Source: Hermetia illucens
Lineage: Eukaryota; Arthropoda; Insecta; Diptera; Stratiomyidae
DNA length: 64,000 nt
Reading direction: 5' to 3'
Assembly: GCF_905115235.1 (NCBI RefSeq)
Contig: NC_051850.1
Location: 7,163,841 to 7,227,840, forward strand
How positions within the stretch are numbered: position 1 is the stretch's first letter; each line of letters starts with the position of its first letter. Shown here piece by piece: positions 25,890 through 36,453 of the stretch. The notes beneath the pieces are model-generated. The model was not told where the DNA came from. It did not search any database and saw only the letters and a program-made list of their open reading frames with translations. The translations under genes were made by a program, and so were the position numbers.

Positions 25890-28800
25890 TTGGTCTAATT
25901 CCGGTATGTGATCTATGCATCCCGAACTCAGTGAACTTGGGCTGACGACAACGGAAGACACTGCGAAGGAAGGCGAAATTTCTTGGGAATGAGGACATGG
26001 GCGTTGCTACACCACCAAGTGTGGCGATATCCGCAGAAATCGGACGCAAGGAAACGAAACTTTCGCCGAAAGGTAACGACAAGCTGATAACCCCGGTGTA
26101 ATCCACACTGAAGGCAGCAAACTTTTGAGTTAGCGGTAGTTTTCATATTAGATGTACAAACATAAAAGTTAGTCAAATTAACCTACAACATGCCAAAGCC
26201 TCTTCCTATCTACTGGCAGCAAGCCTGGCAAAGTTGCTGGATTGCCCTTATATATTGCTGTTACAGGGGCTGCGTTCTTTCCTCTTGGCAGAAGGTTAAG
26301 GTAGTCTTCACACCTAAGCCTGGGAAAAATGACTATTCAAATCCAAAGAACTTCAGGCATATCAGCCTGGCATCATTTTCACTGAAATGTGTGGAGAAGC
26401 TGGTTGAGCATCACAGCCATGGGAAGGCGTTTTGGTTTCAAAAATAGAGGACGCAACTCTGAAAGGCGAATACGGGGGGGGGGAGATGATCGTGGACATT
26501 AAAGAGGCGTTTGACTGTGCTCCCTTCCAAAAGGTACATGATGCCCCCAGAGAATGGTGTGTGCTGAAGTGGGTGTTAATCGCTACCTAAAGGCGAAAGG
26601 CTGCCCTCAAGGGAGTGTGCTATCGCCACTTCTGTGGAGTATGCTGATCGACTCACTACTTCTCGAACTGAAGAATCTGCCAATACACCCTCAAACTTAT
26701 GCGGATGGACATGAACATGGCTATGCTAATTATTGGTCGAGACTGCAGAACGGAGTGTAGAAATACTCAACGCGCCGTTGATTTGATTGACAGCTACTGC
26801 CTATGGCATGGACTTTCAGTGAATCCAAATAAAACCACAATATTATTTACAAAAGGGAAGAAACTGAATGGTCTTTGCCTTCCAGAGATAAGGGATACAA
26901 GCCTTCAACTCTCCAAAGAAATGAAAAATATTGTTCTAGACAAGAAGCTTCTTTGGAACAAACATGTAGAGGTATCGATGAAATGATCTCTCACAGCTTA
27001 TGGGCTGTGTAAGCGGACCTTTGCCTCGACATGGGGACTCAGGCCTCTGGTAGTAGTGTAGTAGTAGTGGTACAAGTTTAAATCCGTTGTTTTTTTGTTC
27101 AAGAAAAACACACATTTCTTATAGAAACCAAAAAAAAACTTTATTCAAAATACTGGCCCTTCCTATCTACACATTTTCCCATCTTTCGGGTAATTTATGG
27201 ATACCATGTCAATAAAATTGTTGATCTTTCGAGACAAACCCCTCATTAAGCCATTTTTGGACGTCTGTATCTCCCAGTTGAGCGCTTCTAAGTAGTTTCG
27301 AACTTTTTTCGACGTGTACGACGGAGTATTATCATGGAGGAAAATTAGCTTTACATGCTTCTTTGCTGATATTCCGGCCGTTTTTCATTCAAAGCACGAT
27401 GCAGTTTGATGAGTTGTTGGTGATAACGGTGGGCATCGACAATTTCACCAGGTTTCAACAGTTCATTGTAGACAATACCCCGCTGATCCCACCACATGCA
27501 CAGCATCGTCTTCCGTCCGAAGCGATTTGGTCTTGCAGAAGATGTCGCTGGTTGGCCGGCATCAACCCACGATTTTTTTCGTTTAGGGTTCTCGAAATAA
27601 ATCCACTTTTCGTCGCTAGTTACAATCCGATGCAAAAACATATTTCTTTTGTGCCTGGCAAGCAAGATTTCGCATGGGCTTTGGCGCCGCTCCATCTGCC
27701 TATTGCTCAATTCATGCGGAACCCATTTTCCGATCTTTTGAACCTTACCCATTGCACGCAGACGCATGAAAACGGCTTGTCGAGAAACACCTAATTGCTT
27801 GGCGAGCATTTTCTGCGTTTGAGTATCGTCCTCGTCCAAAAAAGCCTCCAATTCGTGGTCCTTAACTTTCCTGGGCCGATTTTCACGCTCCTTGTCGCTC
27901 AGATCGAAATCGCCGTCTTCAAACCGACAGAACCAGTCTCGGCGCGCTGTTTCCGGTAGAGCATTGTCGTCATAGGCCCCCACAAGCTTTTGATGCGATT
28001 CAGCGGCTGATTCCTTCAAATTGAAGCAAAAAAGTAGAGCTCCCCGTAAATGCTTTTTCCCGGGAACTGGATTGGCAATTGTTGCCAAATGTCGTTAAAA
28101 AAAAAATATAGGGTTCACATAGCAGCTTGATACGCTCACAGACGCCATCTGTGACCAAACAGCAGATTTAAGTTTGTACACCTGGTGTACAACGGTCTTC
28201 CAGGCTGAATGTATGCATCGCAAGGGTTCCCACCTGGATGATTGACGGACGGTTGAAATCCAGGAGCATCGCAATCTGCAGCGATAGTCAAGCTGCATTG
28301 AAAGCATGGAGCACTCCTTTGATCACTTCAAAAATCATTGAACTCTGTTTCTAGATTCAATACGGCAAAACTACTCTGAGTACTCGATCGTTGTTGCGAG
28401 AAAGAAATGAAATCTCGTATGCCTTAGCAAAAGAGGGTTCAATTTCCCCCACACCTGGATCGAAATCACCAATTGGGATGTCAGTAGCATTGACTAGCTG
28501 CTATCAAAAACTGGAAACAAACTTCCATTAATGACAGATGGCTGAGCCTTAATGCTGCTTAACACACAAATCTTTTCCAGTCAGAATCGAACAAACATAA
28601 GACAAAGTTAATCCTGACGAAAGGTAGGAAGACTTACAGAAATATTATGGGAATTTTGACTAGTCATAATTCACTAGCTGGGCATATGTTCAGAATAGGA
28701 TTCCTCCAAGATGATACGTGTCCATCCTGTAATGAGGAAGCGGAATCCACGGAACAATTTCCATGGGAGTGCCCCGCCTATGGAAGATATCAGACTTTTG

Positions 28801-28990
28801 GTGCTGATGTGCTACAACTGCAGCGGGTAGCATTACATCTAGTAATGAAAATCCTGCGTTACATAAACGAATAAGGGATATTCCGTTAGATGGAGGAACC
28901 GAATACAATGGACCACTACTGTCTGAGTGCTCAAAGGCTTTGCCACTCCCCACCTCAAATACAAACACACCCTTCCTTCGCAATTGCCCA
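25890..28990 (+). mobile_element. I-like LINE split by a mariner insertion
   Basis: Plus strand. An endonuclease start near 26140-26240 (SQINLQHAKASS) is followed by a deletion, then by RT (KVVFTPKPGKNDYSNPKNFR at 26295-26355, KEAFDCAPF, GCPQGSVLSPLLW at 26590-26640, TYAD for YADD). The sequence then stops at a mariner (27061-28187) and resumes with RNase H frames (TTVFQAE near 28195) and a C-terminal Cys-rich motif (GHMFRIGFLQDDTCPSCNEE at 28680-28735, then CPAYG). Stops and frameshifts make it inactive. Confidence 0.7.
27061..28187 (-). mobile_element. Mariner of the mauritiana (Mos1-like) type, internally deleted
   Basis: The minus-strand frame 28088-27351 covers 245 residues of transposase: helix-turn-helix halves (AAESHQKLVGAY; KMLAKQLGVSRQAVFMRLR), the WVPHEL linker, VTSDEKWIYF with the first catalytic Asp, and KTMLCMWWDQRG. 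A frameshift is followed by LIFLHDNTPSY (second Asp). A deletion right after LNWEI removes the third-Asp region before a tail reading NYPKDGK. Residue similarity to Mos1 is obvious to me from memory. The ends resemble CACCAGGTGTACAAACTTAA (right) and a decayed match at left; flanking TA is at 27059-27060 and 28188-28189. Inserted into an I-like LINE. Confidence 0.85.
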
Positions 28991-29290
28991 ACTTTAACTA
29001 GAGTCTCGCTGCAGACGCTGGTCTGGCTCTGAAAATCTGGACCGGCTGGATACTGCTCCCCCCGTTCTTCCTACGATAGTCACAGTCTTAGGACACACAA
29101 CCGTGTTAATTGGGCTCTTCCCAGCGGCGACTGATACCTACCTATACGCTTTACCTCAGACTTTCGCACGGCCTAAATCCTTCGGAATTGAAAGCCGTCG
29201 CAGCAGGCGAAGGAAGCGTAACCCTCTTTGCAAGTCCCAGAAAGGAACTCATTGCCAAGTTGTTGGCGCGCTATGCGTTACATAAGGGTC
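28990..29290 (+). mobile_element. 3' tail of a LOA-like LINE
   Basis: The stretch from CTGGCTCTGAAAATC through ACAGTCTTAGGA to CGGCGACTGATACCTACC matches the 3' tail at 60480-60630, in the same orientation, with scattered differences. It has no coding capacity. Confidence 0.6.
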
Positions 29291-29381
29291 TACGGTAAAT
29301 ATATCGTTTATAGTTTTTCAGTCAAATTAATATATTTACATAATTACACTTACATAGTCATAATACTGCCAGATAGCGACA

Positions 29382-29387
29382 TTTATT
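29382..29387 (-). other. Poly(A) signal after gene B
   Basis: AATAAA on the minus strand, 34 nt past the stop codon of the transposase-containing exon of gene B. It would serve the predicted fusion transcript. Confidence 0.55.
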
Positions 29388-29420
29388 GCCAAGAATGAGA
29401 ACAGAAGCTAAGTGAGAGTT

Positions 29421-31009
29421 TCATTTACCGTGCACAGTTTGTAATTCCAGCATCACATCGGCGACGAAGCTGGAGCAATCGGTAGCATCTATATTGTTGG
29501 CACTACAACTTATTACATCCACAACATCATATTCGGCAGTCTCCTCCTCCAAAATCCTTCTGGCTGATGCCTTTATTTTGTAAAAAGCGTGCTCAGTCGG
29601 GTTCAACATCGGCGAATCTGGAGGCAGGTACTTGATAGTGTGAGAAAACGATTCTACAGCCTCGCGTACATCTTGGGCCCTGTAAAAGGCTGTGTCATTC
29701 ATAACCAGAATCGAGTTGTAAAGTTCCATTGCGTTAAGTTTCCCACAAAGAGCATTGAGAAAATCGCAAAATAAATTGCTATTGCAATTTCCATCAGCAA
29801 TGACAGAGGTATGCACCACTTGCTGATTATTCATAGCGAGAATAAGGGCTATATTGCGATCACGAACTATTCGTGCATTATCAACGGTAGTCATGTCAAG
29901 CCGGGATCGGGTACGCATCCCCGGTAAATGGAGATTGAAATCTGCTTCATCTACAAAAATCAGTTTCGCTCGATTTTGGGGGACCCAAGTCTCAAAGTCA
30001 ATTGCAAACTGTCTTCGTTGTTGTAAAGCGAACTCAGAGTTCATCCGATTCAGCTTAATGGGGGCTCGCTTCAAAGTTATCTTCAACAACGATAGTCCTC
30101 GCTGAATTGAAGAAATAGACAAATGCATGTTGCGTAGTGCAAGTTGTTCTTTGATTTCTTTTAATGATAGACCCGTGTTCCTTTCACTGATTTCTTCAAC
30201 AGTGGCAAGAACCTCAGGGGTCAGCTTGTGCAGCCGAGAACCGCCTCTTTTTTTGAATACCAACGTGGACTTTTGAGATATATAATTTCGATATACACTG
30301 TAGCCAGTATGAGCGTTTAGATTGGAAATTTGCGCGGCGGCTTTGATGGTATGACCGTCTTGAATTAACTTTATAAAAAGTTCTTTCTGCTGCCTTGATA
30401 TAACTGCGTACGCGTCTCTTTTCTTCCTTGCACTTTGGACAACACCCGACGTAGTTGCACCGCCTGCAATTGATATTATATTTTGTAAGTAAAATCCTCA
30501 TTTTGCTATTGTTCCTATTTTCAAAGATAAATGGCGTTTTTTGACAGTATTTTGATTAAGTATGGTACCCAACTTACCCCTCCCAAGATTTTTGTCTGTA
30601 CTAATTTGCTTGGGAAAAGTATCAATTTCATTGAAAAATGCATGAGCAATTTACCTTCCTTTACACTTTCAGCATTACACGACTCTGTAGCATCCAAGTC
30701 TATATCCTCCTTAAATGTAGTTTCATTGCGGGCGTCATAGTTCAAATGGGTCTGCACCAAGTGGTTACCAAAGGTATCCATATCAGGGAAGCGATCACCA
30801 CACATCTCGCATACGAAAATGAAAGTCCGCCCAGGTGACACTAAAATACTACCGCATTTTGTCTCAGCAGAGTTTTCAATCGATTCTGTCTTGATTCCAC
30901 TTAACTCATCATCGTCGAGAAACTCGTCTTGAATTTCTTCTTTTACAGACACTTCCCTTTTGATCTCTGAAACTGGCAGAAAACTGAACTCGCCCTCGGA
31001 ATCTCCCAT
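29421..31009 (-). CDS. Gene B: zinc-finger-family N-terminus fused by splicing to a Tc1/IS630-type transposase (465 aa, predicted)
   Basis: Exon 1 is 30655-31009, with the donor AGGAAG|GTAAAT. It encodes 118 residues of the same module as genes A, C, E and F: IKRE at 16-19, KEEIQDEFL, KCGSIL at 51-56, then finger VCEMC...HLVQTH. Phase is 1. The next exon would be 30463-29421 (acceptor TTGCAG|GC, intron 191 nt). The joined frame is open for 1398 nt to TAA-type termination. Residues from about 141 form a helix-turn-helix (KELFIKLIQDGHTIKAAAQ), followed by the DDE core: VDEADFNLH (Asp290), VMNDTAFY (374-375), PPDSPMLNPTEHAF (Glu409). Before the helix-turn-helix the transposase frame has no ATG after the upstream TGA; the first internal Met is residue 231. 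The canonical DN pair reads ND, so catalysis is doubtful. No zinc-finger exon follows. Alternatives: an unspliced 162-aa exon 1 product, or a chance frame match. Confidence 0.7.
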
Positions 31010-31635
31010 TTTAAATGAACAGCGGCCAATTGTCCTGCTACAAAAATCTAGTGGAAATGCCCATAGACAGGAATATGCCCATAGACATCAGCCTCCTCTA
31101 TGATGGATAAGCATCACTGTTGATAAACAGTTATTCACGATTGCGAATCGCCAATGTGAATAGGTTTACGTCTTCAAAAGTCGTTTCCCCACCTTTTAGG
31201 TTCTGCAGATAATGCAGTGTAAGATAATTTTAACAAACCTGGAGCCATCTCTCAAACGTCTTTTTCCTGGTTTAGTGTGTATAAATTAAACTTTAATAAC
31301 CCCGCCCTGATTGAGAGGATGCGAGAAAGGCGCCTTCGATGGTATGGTCAATATATCCGTGCTGATGAGAACTCAATAGCTAAACATCAACACTCGAATC
31401 GGTGGAAGACAACTTAAGAACCGCCCAAAACAGAAATGGCTCTAAACGCTAAACAATGATTGAAAAATTGCTCGTCTTCAGCTGAATTTAACTTACGATT
31501 ACCCCAAGTGGCGAACGCAATTAAGATAAGCCGTCCCTCATTTTGAGTATCCCTTAAACTATGACAATAAAACCCGTTGTATTATAACAGTAACTTTATT
31601 TTTCCAGCATGAAAATTATACTAATTGGCGATTAC
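31010..31635. other. Upstream region of gene B
   Basis: No gene recognised. It includes a plus-strand frame around 31315-31510 reading MRERRLRWYGQYIRADE in one frame, which looks like a short LINE C-terminal tail (RLRWxGHxxRM type). The rest is presumably the gene B promoter; no TATA box is evident. Confidence 0.4.
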
Positions 31636-31639
31636 CAGG

Positions 31640-34600
31640 ACTTGGTTTACCAGTGGGCGGTCAAGGAAAGACTCACTTAAGCGCGACGATGTTATCTCAT
31701 ACGCGGCGAAATATTGCTGCTTCCTCGGATTTTCATATGGATCGCACTTTGGCGACGTTGAAATCTTCGACTAGTCTACCGTAGAAAGATTGGAGGATCC
31801 TTAGTATGATGGCTTTAACAAGTGGGTGGAGCAGGAGCGTGCCTGTTCGTTGATTTCGATAATACATAAAGGCTCGCTCACTGAATCGACGCAGTATTTT
31901 GTAGGGTCCTGAAAATGGTGGATCCAATGGTTTCTTTTTTTACAGCATCAAACCGTTGACTCACATGGAAGGAGCTCTCCATGTCTTCAAGCATAAAATA
32001 CTTCTGTGGGGCAGCATCTCTAAAGGCCGGGGCCAGTCGGACGGCCTGAGTGAGATGTCTTAGGCCCTCGACGAACGGTGGTACGTTAGCGAGTGTGTGA
32101 CTACTCGTTACAAAGAACTCTGTCGGTACTTTCAGTGTAGTACGTAGTAGTACGGAAAAGCATTTTGGCAGAGGAAGCCTGTAAATCCTCCTTGAGCGCC
32201 GATCGGAGACAGAAAAGCCAACAGGGATCTGTTGGCAAAAGCGTTGGCCATGGCGCGTCTGGATTGCACATAAGAGTCGCTTTCAACGTGCGATGGAACC
32301 TCTCTACAATCCCATTCGATTGCAGGTGGTAAGGGGTCGTCTGTAACCAATTATAACTCAGCATTAACCCTCGGGTGGGTTCTATTGTGGAGCACATCGA
32401 CAGTTATTTTGCCGAGTGTGAGCGGGTGGTATGACCTGACACTACCTATTGATGGCCGTCGATAATTAATGGTTGAAGCTTTAGCAATGTAGAGCTGAAA
32501 AGATGGGGCATCTCTGCATCATCGCCTGGGGGCTAATTATTAAAGGCATTGCGACGGCGGACGTGCGCTTAAGAGCATCAGCATCCCAATAATAGTCATA
32601 TTGCGTTGACTTGCTCCTGTAGGATGAAATCCAAAAGGCAACCTTGGCGTGGCGGGGTCTTGTCCGATCGCTATTGTGCAACGTAAATGAGAGAACAGTG
32701 GTCAGTAGACCGTGAAAGGACGTCCTTCGATGAAACGGAGAAACTGTTTGATCGCAGAGAATCCCGCGGGAAGTTCATAATCATATGCGCTATATAGCCT
32801 TTCAGTATCCATCAACTTTCCCGAGAAGAGAGCTAAGCTAAGCTTAACGAAGCACTTAACTTCATGTATAATCTCGAAGGGTTGACGCAGGTGCTGGAGG
32901 CGCTGCTCTTTGGACATTCAAGGGGGTGGAAATCCAGGCAAGAAAACTATACACAGCAGATTCAAATCCCAGCACATTCTTCGAAATTTCATGGTAACGA
33001 AAAAGTCTTGCACACGTTCAACTGCAACGGGAATTACGCCAACAAAATTTCGCGCACACACACTAGTACCATTGATGTGACGCTGAGCATTGGTGTGCGC
33101 TCACGCGGTTGCGAGCACATGCCTGCGATCACGTGGCAGCATCGATCATAACAATAGACATTGCACCGCTATTTATGGCTTCCCGCATCCTAGCTTAAAG
33201 CAAAGGTAGGACTTCCTTAAGGATTCATTTCGGATTAATGGTAATGGATCTTAATGAAGTCATTGAACGAATGATGCTTCAAAATTACTCTATAGAAAGC
33301 TTGGTAGAAGCAGACACGGGCAACATTCCCGGCAATAGATCCATGTTTGCTCTCTCTTAGGAAGTGAGGAGGAAATAAATAGAAGCATCAGAGATCAATC
33401 TTTCGGGTGCATCCGTCTCCCGCTAGGATAAGATGACAAAGCACACTCAAGAAAAGCATCTAGGGGACATCGAGACATCGGCCCACCAATTCCACTTACC
33501 TGCCTCGTCCGTACCCGAAAGGTGCGCAATAAGATCCCGTGCTCCTTTGCCGCTAAGCTACTCCTACTGTGTATAGTCTTCTTGTATCCAAGTAGCATCT
33601 TTTGCATGAACAGTCGTGTAGAAGACCATTGCGCGTTGGAGAGACTGATCCGCGTTGCGTTGGCCCATCGATGAACGCGTATATTCAGAGAAGCCGAATT
33701 GGGTCGTGATTGTCGTTTTTGGGATGTCCCTCTCGGCGATTGGAATTTTATGATAAACTTTCCGAAGATCTACGACGGAGAAAACTTTGGCTCTGATCTT
33801 TCGAAATAGTCCTCTAAGTTCAGTAGTGGGTATTGATCGGGGATATTACCGGCATTTAGGAATCGATTTCCTTCATAATTGAATTAGTAGATACATCAAT
33901 ATTAACTGCTGCGAAATTACTTCATAATTAGCATTCCAATTGCATTGGCAAAAAATGCTGACTGAGCAAGCAGGAATCTGTGCACGCTTTTTCCAACTAG
34001 CTGGTTCGTCCGTACAGCATATGTAGTCCCCTATAACTCATCAAGAGCCATCTTACTTCGGGACGGAGTGGAGTGGACTGTCCCACTGACTTAAGAGGAG
34101 CGCACGGTACCCTACTTGTGCAGTAGCCTCAATTACTCCTTAGCGGCTTCATGTGGACACTCTACAACTCGGGCCCGTGCTGTGAATATCATACTGAATG
34201 GAGAAATCCGGCAATGAGATGGTTGTGCTGTATGCTGAGCATATGTCGTTCAACTCGTTCATCAGAGGTGAGTATCGGACGCCTAGTACGCTAAGGAGAG
34301 TATCAGTCTGTTAAGCAGCACGAAACCCTCGTCCAAGACGTTTCCATTAAGGCTGGCGACGGTGTGCTGACACTCGAAATAGACTGATAGGCCGCAATAG
34401 CGCCTCATCTGCGTGCATGGTCTGCTCATTCAGACTCGAGGCTCTTAGCACTTTGCAGAGCCTCCTAATCCTCGGCGACCATTTGGCTCGCAGCACGTCT
34501 TCTATCATTGCATTTCCAACTTACGTTCGCATCTGTCGGGGCCACTATAAAGGCTTTTTATTTCCGAGCTCTAGTTTTGTAAGGAGTCCTTGCAGTTGGC

Positions 34601-34750
34601 GATACTCCGAATCGGGCAAGCGATCAAGGATGGCGGCGTTTAGGTGCTCATACTTTTCGATAGTCGGAGTAGTAAGAAGTACGTCTGGGATCTCCTATAT
34701 AACTTCCGGGTCTAAAATTCATAAACCTAAGCAATACCTCCACCTTCACA
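31640..34750 (-). mobile_element. Ty3/Gypsy LTR retrotransposon fossil
   Basis: Minus strand, in family order: gag-like sequence at about 34740-34380, reverse transcriptase at about 33850-33590, RNase H at about 32920-32480, integrase core and the following chromodomain-side region at about 32400-31740. The order gag-RT-RNase H-integrase places it in Ty3/Gypsy. It is broken throughout, with well over ten breaks, and no pair of terminal repeats could be made out. It is an old copy, much older than the mariners. Confidence 0.75.
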
Positions 34751-34859
34751 CTGTATGAACACGAGCCTCCCGCGTCAAAAAAAGCGCAATACAATTAAAG
34801 AAGTCGAACGTTTTGGTGACCGGCTGAAGAAACTCACTATTATATCCGCTGATTGAATG

Positions 34860-35390
34860 ATTCACTGCTTCATCGCGTAGGCACCACAGACAGGTCGACT
34901 TTATGCCGAGAAAGATGCCTTCTGGCAACTATTTCACAGACTCGTAATGAGCTTGTCGAAGACCATAATCGCCATTGCGAGCGACCTAAATAGTCATGTG
35001 AGTGAAAAGGCAGACGGCAACAGGTGTCATGGGGGAAAAGTTTGAAGTAACCAATGAGGGTGGCGAGCGTATAGTATGGGATTTTGAATATTGCTGTTAT
35101 ATTACTAACAATAACGGTACTTTGCTTATCGATCGACCGACCGATAGTCCAGCAGAATGCTCAAATTACTGTCCATTCTGATTGCTGCCCCATACCATTA
35201 AAATCTTTGAACGCATCCCTGACAATCATATTCGCGACATTATTAAAATAACCAAGAATCACGCCAGGTTTGTCAAGAACTGGAAGGTGATTTGAAAACC
35301 TTGCGATTGCATCCAGATCAGGAGCATTTTGTTTTGATTAGGAAGCAATGAATTTCAGCTAAGTTGCTATTGATATAGGAACTTCTTCTT
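34860..35390 (+). mobile_element. RTE-like LINE fragment (endonuclease and RT start)
   Basis: Plus-strand frames read ASDLNSHVSEKADGNRCHGGK (GDLN-type endonuclease motif, near 34978-35040, given in part) and LLPHTIKIFERIPDNHIRD (RT finger motif, near 35185-35240). The 34877-34934 piece is the reverse complement of about 52548-52606, so this is the same family as the copy at 51.7-53.1 kb. Broken and incomplete. Confidence 0.6.
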
Positions 35391-35689
35391 TCCCTCTTCC
35401 CCTCGTAACCCGCAAAACTCAAATTAGTAAGAGGGCATTCGTCAAATGTAATGACCTGAGGATGCCAAGGCAGGTCGGAAACCGCAAAGGCTGCGACTCA
35501 TTGCGCGTCTGAGGCAACAGAAGTATTGATTGTTCAAAGTACCACAGCTCACACATTCCCGAACCTGGTTAGCATTGAGGCAAACGAACGCTTCAGTATT
35601 TGCGGCGAACCTTCACGTTCAACTTTTTTTTCTTTTTAGGTTTTGGAATGGCTCTTCCCTCTTGGTCGTCTCCGGCCACTTAGAATGGT

Positions 35690-36330
35690 CTTTTGGCCAA
35701 CGCCAAATTTCATTATGGCATTATACAACACCACATCGACTTTCCTATGATATTCAAATGAGAGTGAATACTGAAATCATCCATCACAAAGTCCTCTGTA
35801 ATACCTATATGAGGGAAATGGATGCAGTTAACAGAGACCTTCGAAATGAAGCTCGACAAATGATATTCAGAACTCAAAAAGTACAGGGAGCAACCGTATC
35901 AGGCGCGGAAGTTTTTCAACGACTGCAAGGCTCTATAATGATAGCATAGACAGGGTAGAACTGTACACGATCATGAAAGAATTTGGTATCCCGACTAAAT
36001 TGATAACACTGACTAAGCTAACCATGACAAAGGCGGCAGCATCATCCTCGAAACCTTTCACCATCAACAACGGTCTAAAACAGGGGGAATGCCCTATCAT
36101 GCATCCTTTTTAATCTCACCCTGGAAAAAGTGATCCGTGATGCTGAGGTAAATGGCCCATGCACCACTCGCCTCAGATGAAATTAATGAGTAGACCCGGA
36201 CCCCAAACAGCTTTTAGGGATACCGAATTGGTGGACCTCGACACAAAATCGGTATCTCTCGAGTTCCTTACTAAAGTGGGCCTAGACCCGACCCCCGGTT
36301 GCTGGGCCGATGATGAAGTAGTTGACTAAC
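35690..36330 (+). mobile_element. RTE-like LINE fragment with its 3' end (family of 12.5-15.0 kb)
   Basis: Plus-strand frames give MKEFGIPTKLI (near 35970-36005) and FTINNGLKQGECPI (36058-36100), equivalent to MREFSIPTKLI and NNGLRQEDALL in the larger copy. The last about 130 bp (from AAACAGCTTTTAGGGATACC near 36200 to GATGATGAAGTAG near 36320) matches the reverse complement of 12487-12605, including the 3' simple repeat. Internal deletions are present. Confidence 0.65.
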
Positions 36331-36393
36331 TTTCTTCCGTCATATATTCCCGTTTTAACATGTCAAGCTAACGCTAATTTTCACAGAAAATCC

Positions 36394-36399
36394 TTTATT
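36394..36399 (-). other. Poly(A) signal of gene C
   Basis: AATAAA on the minus strand about 55 nt after the gene C stop. Confidence 0.65.
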
Positions 36400-36453
36400 T
36401 CTTTGAACAGTATAATTTAAGTTTCACACATTTTAAGCTTAAAATAGACTAGA

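Noticed and set aside
30521-31009. Single-exon 162-residue gene for B
   Set aside because: The last 44 codons read into the intron after a consensus donor placed exactly as in five paralogues; kept only as an alternative.
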